The notes under the pieces are model-generated. The model did no database searches. It was not told the DNA's origin and saw only the letters and a program-made list of their open reading frames with translations. The position numbers and the translations under genes are program-made. A stretch of 64,000 bases of DNA from Boseongicola sp. (lineage in GTDB: Bacteria > Pseudomonadota > Alphaproteobacteria > Rhodobacterales > Rhodobacteraceae): the NCBI GenBank assembly GCA_028824715.1, contig JAPPCV010000056.1, positions 1 to 64,000 of the forward strand. Reading direction: 5' to 3'. Of the stretch, positions 1 to 12,134 are shown in pieces. How positions within the stretch are numbered: position 1 is the stretch's first letter; the number at the start of each line of letters is the position of its first letter.

Positions 1-232
1 GCGGCAGGTATCCGACACGTATGCCGTCGGCCGCCCAGGCTTCTCCCGTGAATTCCTTGTCCAGCCCGGCCATGATTCGCATCAGGGTCGACTTGCCGGC
101 GCCGTTGACGCCCACGACACCTATCTTGACGCCCGGAAGAAAGGAAAGACGGATGTTTTCCAGGCATTTCCGGTTTCCCGGAAGCACCTTGGACACGCCG
201 TCCATGTGGTAGACGAACTGGTGAGCCTTCAT
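1..232 (-). CDS. ettA: ABC-F ATPase, EttA-like energy-dependent translational throttle protein (N-terminus only; truncated by window edge)
   Basis: Minus-strand translation begins MKAHQFVYHMDGVSKVLPGNRKCLENIRLSFLPGVKIGVVGVNGAGKSTLMRIMAGLDKEF; Walker A GVNGAGKST and the EttA-type N-terminus. Confidence 0.85.
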   Translation of the reverse strand, partial: MKAHQFVYHMDGVSKVLPGNRKCLENIRLSFLPGVKIGVVGVNGAGKSTLMRIMAGLDKEFTGEAWAADGIRVGYLP

Positions 233-760
233 CTGGCTGGTCTCCGTTCAGCGATTCCGAGTGGATGTAGCCCGATGGCTGAGGTGACGCAATTGGCGCC
301 GGCATCAGGCACCTTTCGGACTTGATCCACGGTTCCCGGGCATGTTGGCAACAGCACCGTCCGGGGATGGCCACGGACGGCGATGCACTGCTTGGCATCC
401 AGGCGATGGCTCCCGAGACGAAGGAACGCCGCGGGCAATGGCGGAGAGCAAGGCGGGCTTCGCATCGCTGGCCAGGCAGAGCTTGCACCGGTTGACGCGG
501 CTCCTGATGGCAGGCGCAAAGCCCGGCTGGGGCGCACGTGCTGCACTTTGCCGTCGGGAGGTGACTCGCGCCCTGACCGGATCATTGCAGGCTCGATCAA
601 TTCGGACCGGAATGATCCCCGCCGACAGGCAGGGTCGAATTGTCCGCCAGGTCGTGTGAACGCGTCAGCGGTTCCGTGACGTCAAGACTCTCGAGCCAGC
701 TTCTTGTCCCTCACTGCCCCAAGGGCTAAACCACGGCGCGTCAAGATCGAGGGATGGCCC

Positions 761-2236
761 ATGGCCAAGCAGAAACGGCCCCCGCGGCCCAAGGCCGAGC
801 CGCCAAGGGGCTTCCGCGACCATTTCGGCAGCGAAGTTGCCGAGCGCAGCGCGATGCTTGATGCCGTCGCCGGGGTCTATCATCTCAACGGTTTCGAGGC
901 GTTGGAATCTCCGGCCGTGGAGACGGTGGAGGCCCTCGGGAGTTTCCTGCCGGACGTGGATCGCCCCAATGACGGCGTGTTCGCCTGGCAGGTGGACGAG
1001 GACGGCGACTGGCTGGCGTTGCGATACGACCTGACGGCGCCTCTCGCGCGGGTGTTTGCACAACATCGTAACGAACTGCCTGCACCGTACCGACGCTTCG
1101 CGATCGGGCCGGTGTGGCGGAACGAAAAGCCGGGACCTGGGAGATTCCGCCAGTTCTACCAATGCGATGCGGATACGGTCGGGTCGCCCTCGATCGCCGC
1201 CGATGCCGAGATCTGCATGGTGCTTTCGGACGCGCTTGAGGCCGTCGGCATTCCGCGAGGCGATTACGTGATACGGCTCAACAACCGCAAGGTGCTGAAC
1301 GGCGTGCTGGACGTTGCCGGACTGTCCGGAGAGGCGGCGCGGGAGCGCGGCATCGTCCTGCGTTCGATCGACAAGCTGGACCGGCTGGGCCCGGAGAGCG
1401 TCCGTTCCTTGCTGGGCGAGGGGCGAACGGACGAAAGCGGCGACTTTGCCGAAGGCGCCGGACTGGCGGATTCCCAGGCCGGAACGGTCATGGAATTCAT
1501 CGAGGCACGAAGAGGCGACAATGCCGCGACCCTGGAGCGCCTTTCGGAAATCATAGGCGACAACGCAACAGGCAAGGCCGGCGTCGCGGAACTGCGCGGC
1601 ATGGCGGAACTGATGGAGGCAGGGGGCTACGGTCCCGACCGGGTCGTCATCGACCCGTCCGTGGTGCGCGGCCTGGGCTACTACACCGGGCCGGTCTACG
1701 AGGCCGATCTCACATTCGAGATAAGGGACGAGAAGGGGCGCCCGCAGCAGTTCGGCAGCGTGGCTGGAGGCGGGCGCTATGATGATCTCGTCAAGCGGTT
1801 CACGGGCCAGGAGGTTCCCGCCACGGGCATTTCGATCGGAGTCGATCGACTTCTTGCTGCGCTTCGCGCGAAAGGGCGGTCGAGCGGCGAATCGGCCGGC
1901 CCGGTCGTCGTTACGGTAATGGATCGGGACCGAATGGGCGCGTATCAGGCCATGGCGTCGACGCTCCGCAAGGCAGGCATCCGGGCCGAGGTGTACCTGG
2001 GGAATCCGCGCAATTTCGGAAACCAGCTGAAATATGCCGACAGGCGCCGCTCGCCCGTCGCGATCATTCAAGGTTCGAACGAGGTCGCGCGCGGTGTCGT
2101 TCAAGTCAAGGATCTGGCCTTGGGTGCCAGGATTGCCGAAGGCGCCTCGCTCAAGGAGTGGAGGGATCAGCCCGCACAGTTCGAATGCCCGATCGGCGAT
2201 CTGGTCAGCCGAGTGCGCGAGATCCTGGACAGGTGA
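761..2236 (+). CDS. hisS: histidyl-tRNA synthetase
   Basis: [22 protein letters not shown]..; class II aaRS motifs ([57 protein letters not shown]); followed by hisZ-hisG. Confidence 0.95.
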   Translation: MAKQKRPPRPKAEPPRGFRDHFGSEVAERSAMLDAVAGVYHLNGFEALESPAVETVEALGSFLPDVDRPNDGVFAWQVDEDGDWLALRYDLTAPLARVFAQHRNELPAPYRRFAIGPVWRNEKPGPGRFRQFYQCDADTVGSPSIAADAEICMVLSDALEAVGIPRGDYVIRLNNRKVLNGVLDVAGLSGEAARERGIVLRSIDKLDRLGPESVRSLLGEGRTDESGDFAEGAGLADSQAGTVMEFIEARRGDNAATLERLSEIIGDNATGKAGVAELRGMAELMEAGGYGPDRVVIDPSVVRGLGYYTGPVYEADLTFEIRDEKGRPQQFGSVAGGGRYDDLVKRFTGQEVPATGISIGVDRLLAALRAKGRSSGESAGPVVVTVMDRDRMGAYQAMASTLRKAGIRAEVYLGNPRNFGNQLKYADRRRSPVAIIQGSNEVARGVVQVKDLALGARIAEGASLKEWRDQPAQFECPIGDLVSRVREILDR

Positions 2237-3291
2237 CGGACAAGTCCGACATTCGGGTCGAGGCGGATCGTCTGCGGGCGCTGTTCGAGGCAAGGGGCGC
2301 GGAGGTGTTCGAGACTGACATCCTGCAGCCTGCGGGGGCGCTTCTGGACCTCTATGGCGAGGACATCCGCGCGCGGGCGTTCACGACGCACGATCCGCTC
2401 CGGGGCGAGATGATGCTGCGGCCGGACTTTACCCTGCCCCTGGTCCAGCGGCACGTGGCCGAGGGTCGGGCGGAAGGAAGTTACACCTATGCAGGTGAAG
2501 TCTTTCGGCGGCAGGAGGACGATCCGGACCGCGACGCGGAATACTTGCAGGTCGGCTACGAGATTTTCGGAGGCGAAGTTGCAGTTGAAGCGGACGCCGA
2601 GGTCTTCGCGGCTTTTGCGGAGATCCTCGCGCCCTTGGGCCTGAGGCCTGCGACGGGAGACATCGGGCTGCTGCGTGCGGCGATAGAGGGCCTGGAAACG
2701 AGCGCGGCCAGGCAGGCCGCGCTCATGCATCACCTTTGGAGGCCGCGGCGGTTCCGCGGGCTCTTGAATCGCTACGGCCAGGTCACGTCCGCAGCGGAGA
2801 TTCCGGATGCGGACAGCGGAATCGAAATCGGGCTGCGGACGCGAGCGGAAGTCGCCGCACGACTGGATGTCCTGGAGATGGAGCGGACGGTGCCACCGCT
2901 GGACGCAGAGGTGGTCGGACTGATTGATGCGCTTCTGGGAATTCGAGGAAAGGCGCCGAACGCGCTCTCGGAATTGCGCGAGGCTGCGTCGGCATTGCCT
3001 TCGATCCTGCCCGCGATCGAATTGCTGGCGGCCCGTTTCGCGGCTCTGGACGCACTCGGCGTCGAGGTCGACGCGCTGAACTTCGAGGTGAGTTACGGAC
3101 GCACGACCCTCGAATACTATGATGGCTTCGTGTTCGGGTTCTTCGCCGGCAAACGGCCCGACTTGCCGCCAGTTGCCAGTGGCGGCCGTTACGATGCTCT
3201 CAGCCGTGCGATCGGAGGTGCCGACGGTCGGCCAGCCGTGGGTGGCGTTCTGCGTCCCGGACTGATGCTCGGCCTGGGGAGGGGGTCATGA
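2233..3291 (+). CDS. hisZ: ATP phosphoribosyltransferase regulatory subunit
   Basis: HisRS-like paralogue without the tRNA-binding domain; GTG start overlaps the hisS stop (GTGA); next to hisG. Confidence 0.9.
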   Translation: MTDKSDIRVEADRLRALFEARGAEVFETDILQPAGALLDLYGEDIRARAFTTHDPLRGEMMLRPDFTLPLVQRHVAEGRAEGSYTYAGEVFRRQEDDPDRDAEYLQVGYEIFGGEVAVEADAEVFAAFAEILAPLGLRPATGDIGLLRAAIEGLETSAARQAALMHHLWRPRRFRGLLNRYGQVTSAAEIPDADSGIEIGLRTRAEVAARLDVLEMERTVPPLDAEVVGLIDALLGIRGKAPNALSELREAASALPSILPAIELLAARFAALDALGVEVDALNFEVSYGRTTLEYYDGFVFGFFAGKRPDLPPVASGGRYDALSRAIGGADGRPAVGGVLRPGLMLGLGRGS

Positions 3292-3983
3292 CGCTGAAGC
3301 TTGGCGTCCCCTCGAAGGGCCGCTTGATGGACGACACCTTTGCCTGGTTCGGCGAGAGGGGTGTCAAGCTGGGCCTGTCGGGTGGCGCGCGGGAATACGC
3401 GGGCCGGGTCGAGGGCGCAGACAGGGTCGAACTCGTTCTCTTAGCCGCCGTCGAGATTCCGCGCGAGCTGGCCGCCGGGCGCATTCACGTTGGCGTGACC
3501 GGCATCGACATGGCCCGTGAGCGCTTGGCCAGATGGGACAGACAGGTGGCCGAGGTTCAGCGTCTCGGATTTGGCGAGGCCGAATTGGTGATTGCCGTGC
3601 CGGATTTCTGGGTTGATGTCACGACGCTTGACGACCTTGATCAGGTGGCCACTGCCTTCCGGGCCCTGCATGGACATCGGCTGCGCATTGCCACCAAATA
3701 TCATCGCCTTGTCCGGGGATTCCTGCGTGACAACGAAGTGTCCGACTACCAGCTGGTCGACAGCCAAGGCGCCACCGAAGGCACCGTGAAGAACCGGCAA
3801 GCCGAGGCCATTGCGGACATAAGGACAAGTGGCGCGACGCTTCGGGACAATCATCTGCGTGTCTTGGAGGACGGGCGGATCCTTTCATCGGAGGCTACCC
3901 TGTTCGAGACCCGCGCAAGTGTCTGGGATGGCGGCGCACGCGAGACATGGGGCGGCCTGCAATCCAGGCTCGGTCTCGCCTGA
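3288..3983 (+). CDS. hisG: ATP phosphoribosyltransferase, short form
   Basis: [21 protein letters not shown].., RIATKYHRLVRGFL, GATEGTVKNRQAEAIADI; ATGA overlap with hisZ. Confidence 0.95.
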   Translation: MTLKLGVPSKGRLMDDTFAWFGERGVKLGLSGGAREYAGRVEGADRVELVLLAAVEIPRELAAGRIHVGVTGIDMARERLARWDRQVAEVQRLGFGEAELVIAVPDFWVDVTTLDDLDQVATAFRALHGHRLRIATKYHRLVRGFLRDNEVSDYQLVDSQGATEGTVKNRQAEAIADIRTSGATLRDNHLRVLEDGRILSSEATLFETRASVWDGGARETWGGLQSRLGLA

Positions 3984-4110
3984 TGCGCCATGGCGGGATA
4001 TGCATGGGCACGCGTCCCGTGCGAGATGCCCCGCAGCTTGCCCGCCGGGTGCGGCATCCGGGCCATGACGGTTCCTGGGTCGGCTGCGGGTTCCCGGGCT
4101 TTGCGCCTCT

Positions 4111-4617
4111 CTACCGCACGCCGATTTCGGCGAGTGCGGCAAGGAGCTGTGGCGAAAGATCGTCATCCGTGCCGTCATGCGTCAGGTCAATGGGCGCATC
4201 CTCCGCCCTGAGATAGCGCCAGCCCTGGAACGGACGCCGCCGCGTCGCCGCGGTCAATACGAGCGCCGGATCCAGGACTATTGCGCACCGGCGGATGCCG
4301 TCGCCGAGATCCGCCTCGTCAAGCCGCACGATTCGCTGGCGCACCCTGACGAAGCCACGGATGACCCAGTAGATCGAGCCGCCGTCCAGGAGTTCGGCCT
4401 TGCGCCTTGGCCACATGCGGGTCACGTGGCGCGGCAGCCCGTCCCTGGCTTGCGCTGCCCGGGTCGCCTGCCACTTGGCCAGCGAAGTCACGCTTTCGGA
4501 TCCGACGCTCAGCTTTATCAGGTGCAGGGGCTCACGCAACGACCGTCCTCTCCAGGGTTTCGTGTCGGGGGAACGTAGCGGATTGCTTGCCGCATTCAAC
4601 TTGTTGTAGATTGCCAA
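4111..4617 (-). CDS. DUF1489 family protein (true start uncertain; TTG at 4540, giving LREPLHLIKLSVG.., is plausible)
   Basis: LHLIKLSVGSESVTSLAKWQ...VTRMWPRRKAELLDGGSIYWVIRGFVRVRQRI, recognised as DUF1489-like. Confidence 0.75.
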   Translation of the reverse strand: MAIYNKLNAASNPLRSPDTKPWRGRSLREPLHLIKLSVGSESVTSLAKWQATRAAQARDGLPRHVTRMWPRRKAELLDGGSIYWVIRGFVRVRQRIVRLDEADLGDGIRRCAIVLDPALVLTAATRRRPFQGWRYLRAEDAPIDLTHDGTDDDLSPQLLAALAEIGVR

Positions 4618-4636
4618 TCCGCTTCAGGGAATCATC

Positions 4637-6904
4637 ATGGCCGGTTTCTCCGCATCCATTGCCGAACAGATATGGGACATGAAGTACCGCCTCAAGGCGG
4701 CGGACGGAACGCCCGTCGACCGGACCGTCGAGGACACGTGGAGGCGAATCGCGCGCACGCTCGCGGCGGAAGAGGCGGAGCCGGGGGCGTGGGAGGACCG
4801 GTTCTACGCGGCACTCGAGGACTTCAGGTTCCTGCCCGCCGGCCGGATCGTGGCAGGCGCGGGCACGGACCGGTCAGTGACGCTCTTCAACTGCTTCGTG
4901 ATGGGCACGATCCCGGACAGCATGAACGGCATCTTCGAGATGTTGAAGGAGGCGGCCGTCACGATGCAGCAGGGCGGCGGCATCGGCTACGACTTCTCGA
5001 CCATCAGGCCGAAGGGCGCCGACGTGCGCGGCGTGGCGGCGGATGCAAGCGGGCCGTTGTCCTTCATGGACGTTTGGGACGCCATGTGCCGGACAATCAT
5101 GTCCGCCGGATCCAGGCGCGGCGCCATGATGGCGACGATGCGATGCGATCACCCCGACATAGAGGAATTCATCACTGCCAAGTCGGATCCCGCTCGACTG
5201 AGGAACTTCAACCTGAGCGTTCTGGTGACGGACGCGTTCATGGAAGCGGTCAAGGCGGACGGGACCTGGGAACTTCGGTTTGGTGACGCCGTCTACCGGA
5301 CGCTTGAGGCCCGAGATCTCTGGAACCGGATCATGCGGGCCACATATGACTATGCCGAGCCGGGCGTGATCTTCATAGACCGCATAAACTCCATGAACAA
5401 TCTCGCGTATTGCGAGACCATTTCGGCCACCAACCCGTGTGGCGAGCAACCCTTGCCGCCCTACGGCGCGTGCCTGCTCGGGTCAATCAACCTGACGCGC
5501 CTCGTCGAGAACGCGTTCGAGGACGACGCGGCCCTGAACGAGACAGCCTTGGAGGATCTCGTCGGAACGGCTGTCCGGATGATGGACAACATTGTCGACG
5601 CGAGCCGGTTCCCGCTCGAGGCGCAAGCCAGGGAGGCCGAGGCAAAGCGGCGGATCGGCTTGGGGGTGACGGGGCTGGCCGACGCCCTTGTCATGACCGG
5701 CACGCGGTATGGATCGGAGGAGGCCGCACGGCTGACCTCGCGCTGGTTGCGCGGGATCGCGCACGCCGCCTACAAGGCTTCGGCGCTTCTTGCAGCGGAG
5801 AAGGGTCCGTTCCCTCTCTTCGACGCCGACGCCTATCTCGCGAGCGGTTCGCTTGCCGGCATGGACAGCGACGTGCGCAAGCTGATCAGGAAGCACGGCA
5901 TCCGGAACGCGCTCCTGACGTCGATCGCTCCGACCGGCACGATCAGCCTCTACGCCGGCAACGTCAGTTCCGGCATCGAACCGGTCTTCGCCTACACCTA
6001 TTCCCGGAAGGTGCTGCAGAAAGACGGCAGCCGGACCGAGGAGGAGGTCGTGGACTACGCTGTCCGGCTCTGGCGCGACCGGTTCGGGGACAAGGAGCTG
6101 CCGGCCAGCTTCGTGAACGCGCAGGCTCTGGAGCCAGCGGAACACGTGCGCATGCAGGCGGCAGCGCAGGAGTGGGTGGATTCGAGCATCTCGAAGACGA
6201 TCAACGTGCCGGAGGACATCTCGTTCGACGCGTTCAAGGACGTCTACATGGATGCATGGGACAAGGGCTGCAAGGGATGCACGACCTACCGGCCCAACGC
6301 CGTCACGGGAAGCGTCCTGGCGGTGAACGAGGCTGCCGACGAGGTGTCGGCCCCGGCTCGGGTCGCGGAGGGCGAAGTGGTCTACATCGCCGAGCCGCTC
6401 GACCGCCCGCAGGCGCTTGAGGGCCGAACGTACAAGCTCAAGTGGCCGGCGAGCGAACACGCGATCTACATCACCGTCAACGACATCGTCGTAGGCGAAC
6501 GGCGGCAGCCCTTCGAGGTCTTCATCAACTCGAAGAACATGGAGCACTTCGCGTGGACCGTTGCCTTGACCCGGATGATTTCGGCCGTGTTCCGGCGGGG
6601 AGGGGACGTGTCGTTCGTGGTCGAGGAACTGAAGGCGGTTTTCGACCCGAGGGGCGGCGCCTGGATGGGAGGAAAGTACGTGCCGTCGATCCTGGCGGCA
6701 ATAGGCGGTGTCATCGAACGGCATCTGATCGAGATCGGGTTCATCGAGGGCGAGGGCATGGGGCTGAAAAGCGACCCGCAGGCCGAGGTCGTCAATCTTG
6801 GCGGCGCGCCGGGCCCGGCCTGTCCGAATTGCGGACAGTTTGGCTTGCAGATGCTCGAAGGCTGCATGACCTGCCCGAGTTGCGGCCACTCGAAATGTGG
6901 ATGA
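4637..6904 (+). CDS. nrdJ: adenosylcobalamin-dependent (class II) ribonucleoside-diphosphate reductase
   Basis: 755 aa; FLPAGRIVAGAG, NCFVMGTIPDSMNGIF, MQQGGGIGYDFS, NPCGEQPLPPYGACLLGSINL, GVTGLADALVMTG; C-terminal CPNCGQFGLQMLEGCMTCPSCGHSKCG. Confidence 0.93.
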   Translation: MAGFSASIAEQIWDMKYRLKAADGTPVDRTVEDTWRRIARTLAAEEAEPGAWEDRFYAALEDFRFLPAGRIVAGAGTDRSVTLFNCFVMGTIPDSMNGIFEMLKEAAVTMQQGGGIGYDFSTIRPKGADVRGVAADASGPLSFMDVWDAMCRTIMSAGSRRGAMMATMRCDHPDIEEFITAKSDPARLRNFNLSVLVTDAFMEAVKADGTWELRFGDAVYRTLEARDLWNRIMRATYDYAEPGVIFIDRINSMNNLAYCETISATNPCGEQPLPPYGACLLGSINLTRLVENAFEDDAALNETALEDLVGTAVRMMDNIVDASRFPLEAQAREAEAKRRIGLGVTGLADALVMTGTRYGSEEAARLTSRWLRGIAHAAYKASALLAAEKGPFPLFDADAYLASGSLAGMDSDVRKLIRKHGIRNALLTSIAPTGTISLYAGNVSSGIEPVFAYTYSRKVLQKDGSRTEEEVVDYAVRLWRDRFGDKELPASFVNAQALEPAEHVRMQAAAQEWVDSSISKTINVPEDISFDAFKDVYMDAWDKGCKGCTTYRPNAVTGSVLAVNEAADEVSAPARVAEGEVVYIAEPLDRPQALEGRTYKLKWPASEHAIYITVNDIVVGERRQPFEVFINSKNMEHFAWTVALTRMISAVFRRGGDVSFVVEELKAVFDPRGGAWMGGKYVPSILAAIGGVIERHLIEIGFIEGEGMGLKSDPQAEVVNLGGAPGPACPNCGQFGLQMLEGCMTCPSCGHSKCG

Positions 6905-7035
6905 ACGGGGCGAGGGTGACCGACCTGCGCCGCAATGCCGCAAGTGGGCGGCGCGGCGTGACTTGACGCGAACGCTCTGCGGCTCGTCACGAAGCCGGGC
7001 GCCGCCATTCCTTTGTCGTCAAGAAGCGACCCGAC

Positions 7036-7566
7036 CTAGGCTTCGTCCTTGAGGAACGCGTGCAGCCCGGACTTGATGGCGTCCCAGTCCGTAAACTCGT
7101 GCTCGTTGACGTTTGCTGGATCGAACTCGCGGTCGCGCAGGACCACCTGCTTCAAGACCTGCTGGGAGTAGTAGTCGTAGGCACCTTCTTGCACGGCGCC
7201 CGGCACCAGGAGGGTGACGTCGGGCGAGAGTTCGGTCCGCATGTTCATTTCGGTCACGTAGTCCTCCGCCTCCGCGATGCCTTCCGGGAAGGCCGCACTC
7301 AGGCTGACCGAAAGCAGCATGGTCTGGCGAGCCTTCAGCTCCTCCTTGCTGGCGGTGATGAACGCCTCGAAATTGCGGGGGTGCCGCCGCTCATGGACGG
7401 AAGCGGCGAGCACGACATGCTCGACGCCGTTGAAGTCCGCAGAGGCGGTTTGGTCAACGTCAAGGACCGACACGTCCCGACCCATGCTCCGGACTTCATC
7501 GGATACGAATCGCGCGATCTTTCCGGTCTGGCCCTCAACCGTGGCAAACGCAACAAATACTGTCAT
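7036..7566 (-). CDS. flavodoxin-domain protein, HemG-like (menaquinone-dependent protoporphyrinogen oxidase family)
   Basis: MTVFVAFATVEGQTGKIARFVSDEV.. flavodoxin-like FMN loop, HVVLAASVHERRHPRNFEAFI. Confidence 0.7.
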   Translation of the reverse strand: MTVFVAFATVEGQTGKIARFVSDEVRSMGRDVSVLDVDQTASADFNGVEHVVLAASVHERRHPRNFEAFITASKEELKARQTMLLSVSLSAAFPEGIAEAEDYVTEMNMRTELSPDVTLLVPGAVQEGAYDYYSQQVLKQVVLRDREFDPANVNEHEFTDWDAIKSGLHAFLKDEA

Positions 7567-7871
7567 TTCCAGCCTCCTTTAGGGAACGGTCGTCGGCAAG
7601 TCCCATTGGGGCGAACGAGCTCTGCCCTTCCCTTGTTCACTCTCATGATACCATGGGCAACATCGGTTTGCATTGTCCCAAATCAAATTGCACACATGCC
7701 GGAGCAGGTGCCGGTCCCAAGAGGCTGCCATGCGGCCGGTGCGACGCGAAACCGATCTTCCGCCCGTTCGTTCGACCAATCGGGCTTGACCTCCTTCGCT
7801 TCTGTCGCACTGGATCCGCGTACCATCAAGCGAGCCGTTGCACATTCGCGTTGCACGGATAGGTTCCGCCC

Positions 7872-8807
7872 ATGATACGCGATCAGCCCGTGATCGGAGT
7901 CCTTCTCATGCTGGGCTTCTGCATGATGGTGCCGATGGGAGACGCCATTGCCAAGTTGCTGGGCGAGCACGTTGACGTGGCTGTCCTGGTGGCGGCCCGA
8001 ATGGCAGTTCAGGCCATGGTGCTCCTTCCCGTTGTCGTGTTCGCGGGAATTTCGCTTGCGCCGGCGCTTCAGAGGCTTCGCTTGATCACGATCCGGGCAG
8101 TCCTGCATGTGGTGGGCATCGGCCTGATGTTCCTTTCGCTCAGGTATCTGCCGCTCGCCGATGCCGTGGCAATAGCCTTTGTCATGCCCTTCATCACCCT
8201 GTTTCTTGGCCGTTTCGTCTTGGGCGAGGACGTCGGCAGACGTCGGATGATCGCCTGCTGCATCGGTTTTGCCGGCACCTTGATGGTCATGCAGCCGAGC
8301 TTTGCGGAGGTCGGGTGGCCGGCGCTGCTCCCGGTGGCCGTGGCGTTCGACTTTGCCTTCTTCGTGCTTGCGACGCGGCAGCTGGCGAAACAGGTGGATG
8401 CCGTTTCCCTGCAGGCGGTCTCGGGCGTGATCGCCTGCACGTTGCTGGTCCCTCTTCTGGCTGTACTGGCGCCCAACGAAGTCCCCGGGTTCGCGCTTGC
8501 AATGCCCGATCCGGTCTCGATGTGGCTGCTGTTCGCGATGGGGCTCCTTGGGACTTGCGCGCACCTCATGATGACCTGGTCCCTGCGTTTCGCGCCGTCG
8601 GCGACGGTGGCGCCGATGCAGTACCTTGAAATCCCGATCGCGGCCCTGCTGGGCTGGCTCATCTTCAAGGATTTCCCGAACGGCATGGCGCTGGCCGGCA
8701 TTCTCGTGACGATCGCGTCGGGCCTCTACGTCATCTACCGGGAGCATGCGCTGAACCGGTCAGCGCGGCGACTGCCAGGGAGACGTGGACCCTCGGAATC
8801 AGCGTGA
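7872..8807 (+). CDS. DMT-family (EamA) transporter
   Basis: About 10 hydrophobic segments; two EamA-like halves, e.g. FLSLRYLPLADAVAIAFVMPFITLFLGRFVLGEDVGRRR. Confidence 0.9.
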   Translation: MIRDQPVIGVLLMLGFCMMVPMGDAIAKLLGEHVDVAVLVAARMAVQAMVLLPVVVFAGISLAPALQRLRLITIRAVLHVVGIGLMFLSLRYLPLADAVAIAFVMPFITLFLGRFVLGEDVGRRRMIACCIGFAGTLMVMQPSFAEVGWPALLPVAVAFDFAFFVLATRQLAKQVDAVSLQAVSGVIACTLLVPLLAVLAPNEVPGFALAMPDPVSMWLLFAMGLLGTCAHLMMTWSLRFAPSATVAPMQYLEIPIAALLGWLIFKDFPNGMALAGILVTIASGLYVIYREHALNRSARRLPGRRGPSESA

Positions 8808-9411
8808 TGCATCCCGGCCTGTCAAAGGCGAGCTCAACCCGGCCGGACGCCTGGTTGGACGTGCCAAGTCGGCCCAGGGGATCGAGCGTCAGGCCGTCGA
8901 TGGGCCAGCGAAGTCCTGTCGAGGAGCCCGTCACCGGCGTCATCGGAAAGAGCGAGAAGCGCGTGCCGGCGGGAAGGTCGAGCACAAGCTGACGCGGCGC
9001 GGCGAAGGCAACGTCCTCGTTTCCCAGCACGAGCGTTGGCGGGCCTATGCAGCGCGCCACCACCGAAAGCACGGCCAGCGTGTGATCCAGCCGGCCATCG
9101 GTGAAACCGGTGGCGATCACGAAGGGCGCGTCGATCAGGCGGAGGCATTTCTCGAAGTCGGTGATGTCCTGGTCGGCATACTCGATGATCCTGGCTTCCC
9201 GCAGGGCGGCGCGTGTCTCGTCGGTGATCGAATCGAGATCGCCGATGACGACGCATGGCTCGGTTCCGGCGGCAATGCAGGAATTCGCGCCGCCGTCCGC
9301 TGCCACGAGGTACGGCGCGCGTGCCATCGATTCCGCGATGTCCGGGGCATGCGGACGGCCGGCTCCAACAAGCGTCACGCCTGTGTCGGACTGGACCTTG
9401 CCAAGTGTCAC
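8731..9411 (-). CDS. thiamine diphosphokinase
   Basis: LVAADGGANSCIAAGTEPCVVIGDLDSI, DQDITDFEKCLRLI, GFTDGRLDHTLAVLS. Confidence 0.88.
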   Translation of the reverse strand: MTLGKVQSDTGVTLVGAGRPHAPDIAESMARAPYLVAADGGANSCIAAGTEPCVVIGDLDSITDETRAALREARIIEYADQDITDFEKCLRLIDAPFVIATGFTDGRLDHTLAVLSVVARCIGPPTLVLGNEDVAFAAPRQLVLDLPAGTRFSLFPMTPVTGSSTGLRWPIDGLTLDPLGRLGTSNQASGRVELAFDRPGCITLIPRVHVSLAVAALTGSAHAPGR

Positions 9412-9429
9412 GGCAAACGGCTCCCTGGC

Positions 9430-11043
9430 TCAGATGCGCTTCCGTAGCTCGGTTTTCAGGATCTTGCCCGTGGACGTCTTGGGAAGTTCGCCGAAGACGA
9501 TCTTCTTGGGGCGCTGGAACCCGGCCAGCCCGGCGCGTGCGTGTTCGAGAAGCTCGTCCTCGGTGGCTCTGGCGCCTTCGGCCAGTTCAACGAAGGCGCA
9601 GGGGACTTCGCCCCATTTTTCGTCCGGCATGGCCACGACTGCGGCAAGCGACACGGCCGGATGGGTGTAGAGCGCGTTCTCGACCTCGATCGAGCTTATG
9701 TTCTCGCCGCCGGAGATGATGATGTCCTTGGCGCGGTCGCGGATCTCGATATAGCCGTCCGGATGCTGCACCGCGATGTCTCCCGACCAGAACCATCCGT
9801 CCCTGAACGCCGTGTCCGTCGTTTCCTCCTGCTTGAGGTAGCCTTTCATGACGATGTTGCCCCGAAAGGCGATTTCGCCGCTCGTCTCACCGTCCCACGG
9901 GACGGGCTTTCCCGTGTCCGGGTCGAGAACCGTCACGTCCTCCTCCAGCTCGTATGCCACGCCCTGACGCGCCTTGCGGCGTGCACGCTCGTCCGCCGAA
10001 AGGTCGTTCCACTCACTCTGCCATGCACAGACCACGGCGGGTCCATAGGTTTCGGTCAGGCCGTAGACATGGGTGACATTGATTCCAAGCGACTCGATCG
10101 ATTCGATCACGCTGGCGGGCGGTGGCGCCGCGGCCGTCATCATTTCAACCCTCTGCGAGAAGTCGCGACGCTCGTCGGGGCCTGCTCCCGCTATGAGCGA
10201 CATGATGATCGGCGCACCGCAAAGATGAGTCACGCCGTGATCGGCAAATGCGTCGAAAATGGGTCCGGCGCGTGGCGCCCGCAGGAACACGTTCGTTCCG
10301 CCGAGCAGCGTGATCGTCCAGGGAAAGCACCAGCCGTTGCAGTGGAAGAGCGGAAGTGTCCAGAGATAAACCGGATGCCGCGGAAGCGACCAGGTGATGA
10401 CGTTGTTGACCGCGTTGGTGAACGCCCCGCGGTGCGAATAGACGACGCCCTTTGGCCGTCCCGTCGTTCCCGAAGTGTAGTTCAGTGCGAGCGCATCCCA
10501 TTCATCGTCAGGCAGGCGGTACTGGAAGCGCGGGTCGCCTTCCGCCAGCATCTCGTCATAAGTGACCGAGCCGATTCTCTCGCCGCCCGGGCCCTCGCTG
10601 TCCTCGATGTCGACCACGAGGATGTCGCGACCGCATCCCGCCAGGGCGGCCTTGGCCTTCTTCGACAGTTCGGTGTCCACAAGGAGGGCTTTCGCCTCAC
10701 CGTGATCGAGGATGTGTGCGATCGTTGCCGCGTCCAGGCGCGTGTTGTTGGCGTTCAGGACCGCGCCCAGCATCGGTACCGCGAAGGTGCATTCAAGCGC
10801 CTCGGGGATGTTGGGCGCAAGTACCGCCACCGTGTCGCCCGACCCGACGCCGCGTTTCCCGAGCGCTGATGCGAGGCGGCGGCATCGTTCGCCAACCTCC
10901 GCCCAGCTGCGCCTGATGCGACCATGGACTTGAGCGGTGCGGCCCGGATAGACCTGGGTCGTTCGCTTGAGCATGGACACCGGCGACAACGGCTGGAAAT
11001 TCGCCGGCCGCTTCGCCAGTTCCCTTCCGTCATATGCCGTCAT
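9430..11043 (-). CDS. acyl-CoA synthetase / AMP-dependent ligase (fatty-acyl-CoA ligase type)
   Basis: YTSGTTGRPKGVVYSHRG, HVYGLTETYGP, DGWFWSGDIAVQHPDGYIEIRDRAKDIIISGGENISS, LPKTSTGKILKTELR. Confidence 0.93.
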   Translation of the reverse strand: MTAYDGRELAKRPANFQPLSPVSMLKRTTQVYPGRTAQVHGRIRRSWAEVGERCRRLASALGKRGVGSGDTVAVLAPNIPEALECTFAVPMLGAVLNANNTRLDAATIAHILDHGEAKALLVDTELSKKAKAALAGCGRDILVVDIEDSEGPGGERIGSVTYDEMLAEGDPRFQYRLPDDEWDALALNYTSGTTGRPKGVVYSHRGAFTNAVNNVITWSLPRHPVYLWTLPLFHCNGWCFPWTITLLGGTNVFLRAPRAGPIFDAFADHGVTHLCGAPIIMSLIAGAGPDERRDFSQRVEMMTAAAPPPASVIESIESLGINVTHVYGLTETYGPAVVCAWQSEWNDLSADERARRKARQGVAYELEEDVTVLDPDTGKPVPWDGETSGEIAFRGNIVMKGYLKQEETTDTAFRDGWFWSGDIAVQHPDGYIEIRDRAKDIIISGGENISSIEVENALYTHPAVSLAAVVAMPDEKWGEVPCAFVELAEGARATEDELLEHARAGLAGFQRPKKIVFGELPKTSTGKILKTELRKRI

Positions 11044-11131
11044 CGCTGTCCGCCCTGTGCCGCTGGTCTCGCAGCCTCAGGTTTATCAGCGCACCGGATT
11101 TTGACAACGACATTGGATTGCGCCGACTCTG

Positions 11132-12130
<999 letters not shown>

Positions 12131-12134
12131 GTTC

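Noticed and set aside
665-2293. 542-aa minus-strand ORF opposite hisS
   Set aside because: Antisense shadow of hisS, whose motifs are unmistakable.
4579-4636. Cobalamin riboswitch upstream of the B12-dependent ribonucleotide reductase
   Set aside because: The space is too short (19 bp to the annotated DUF1489 start, at most about 97 bp) and I see no B12-box-like element.
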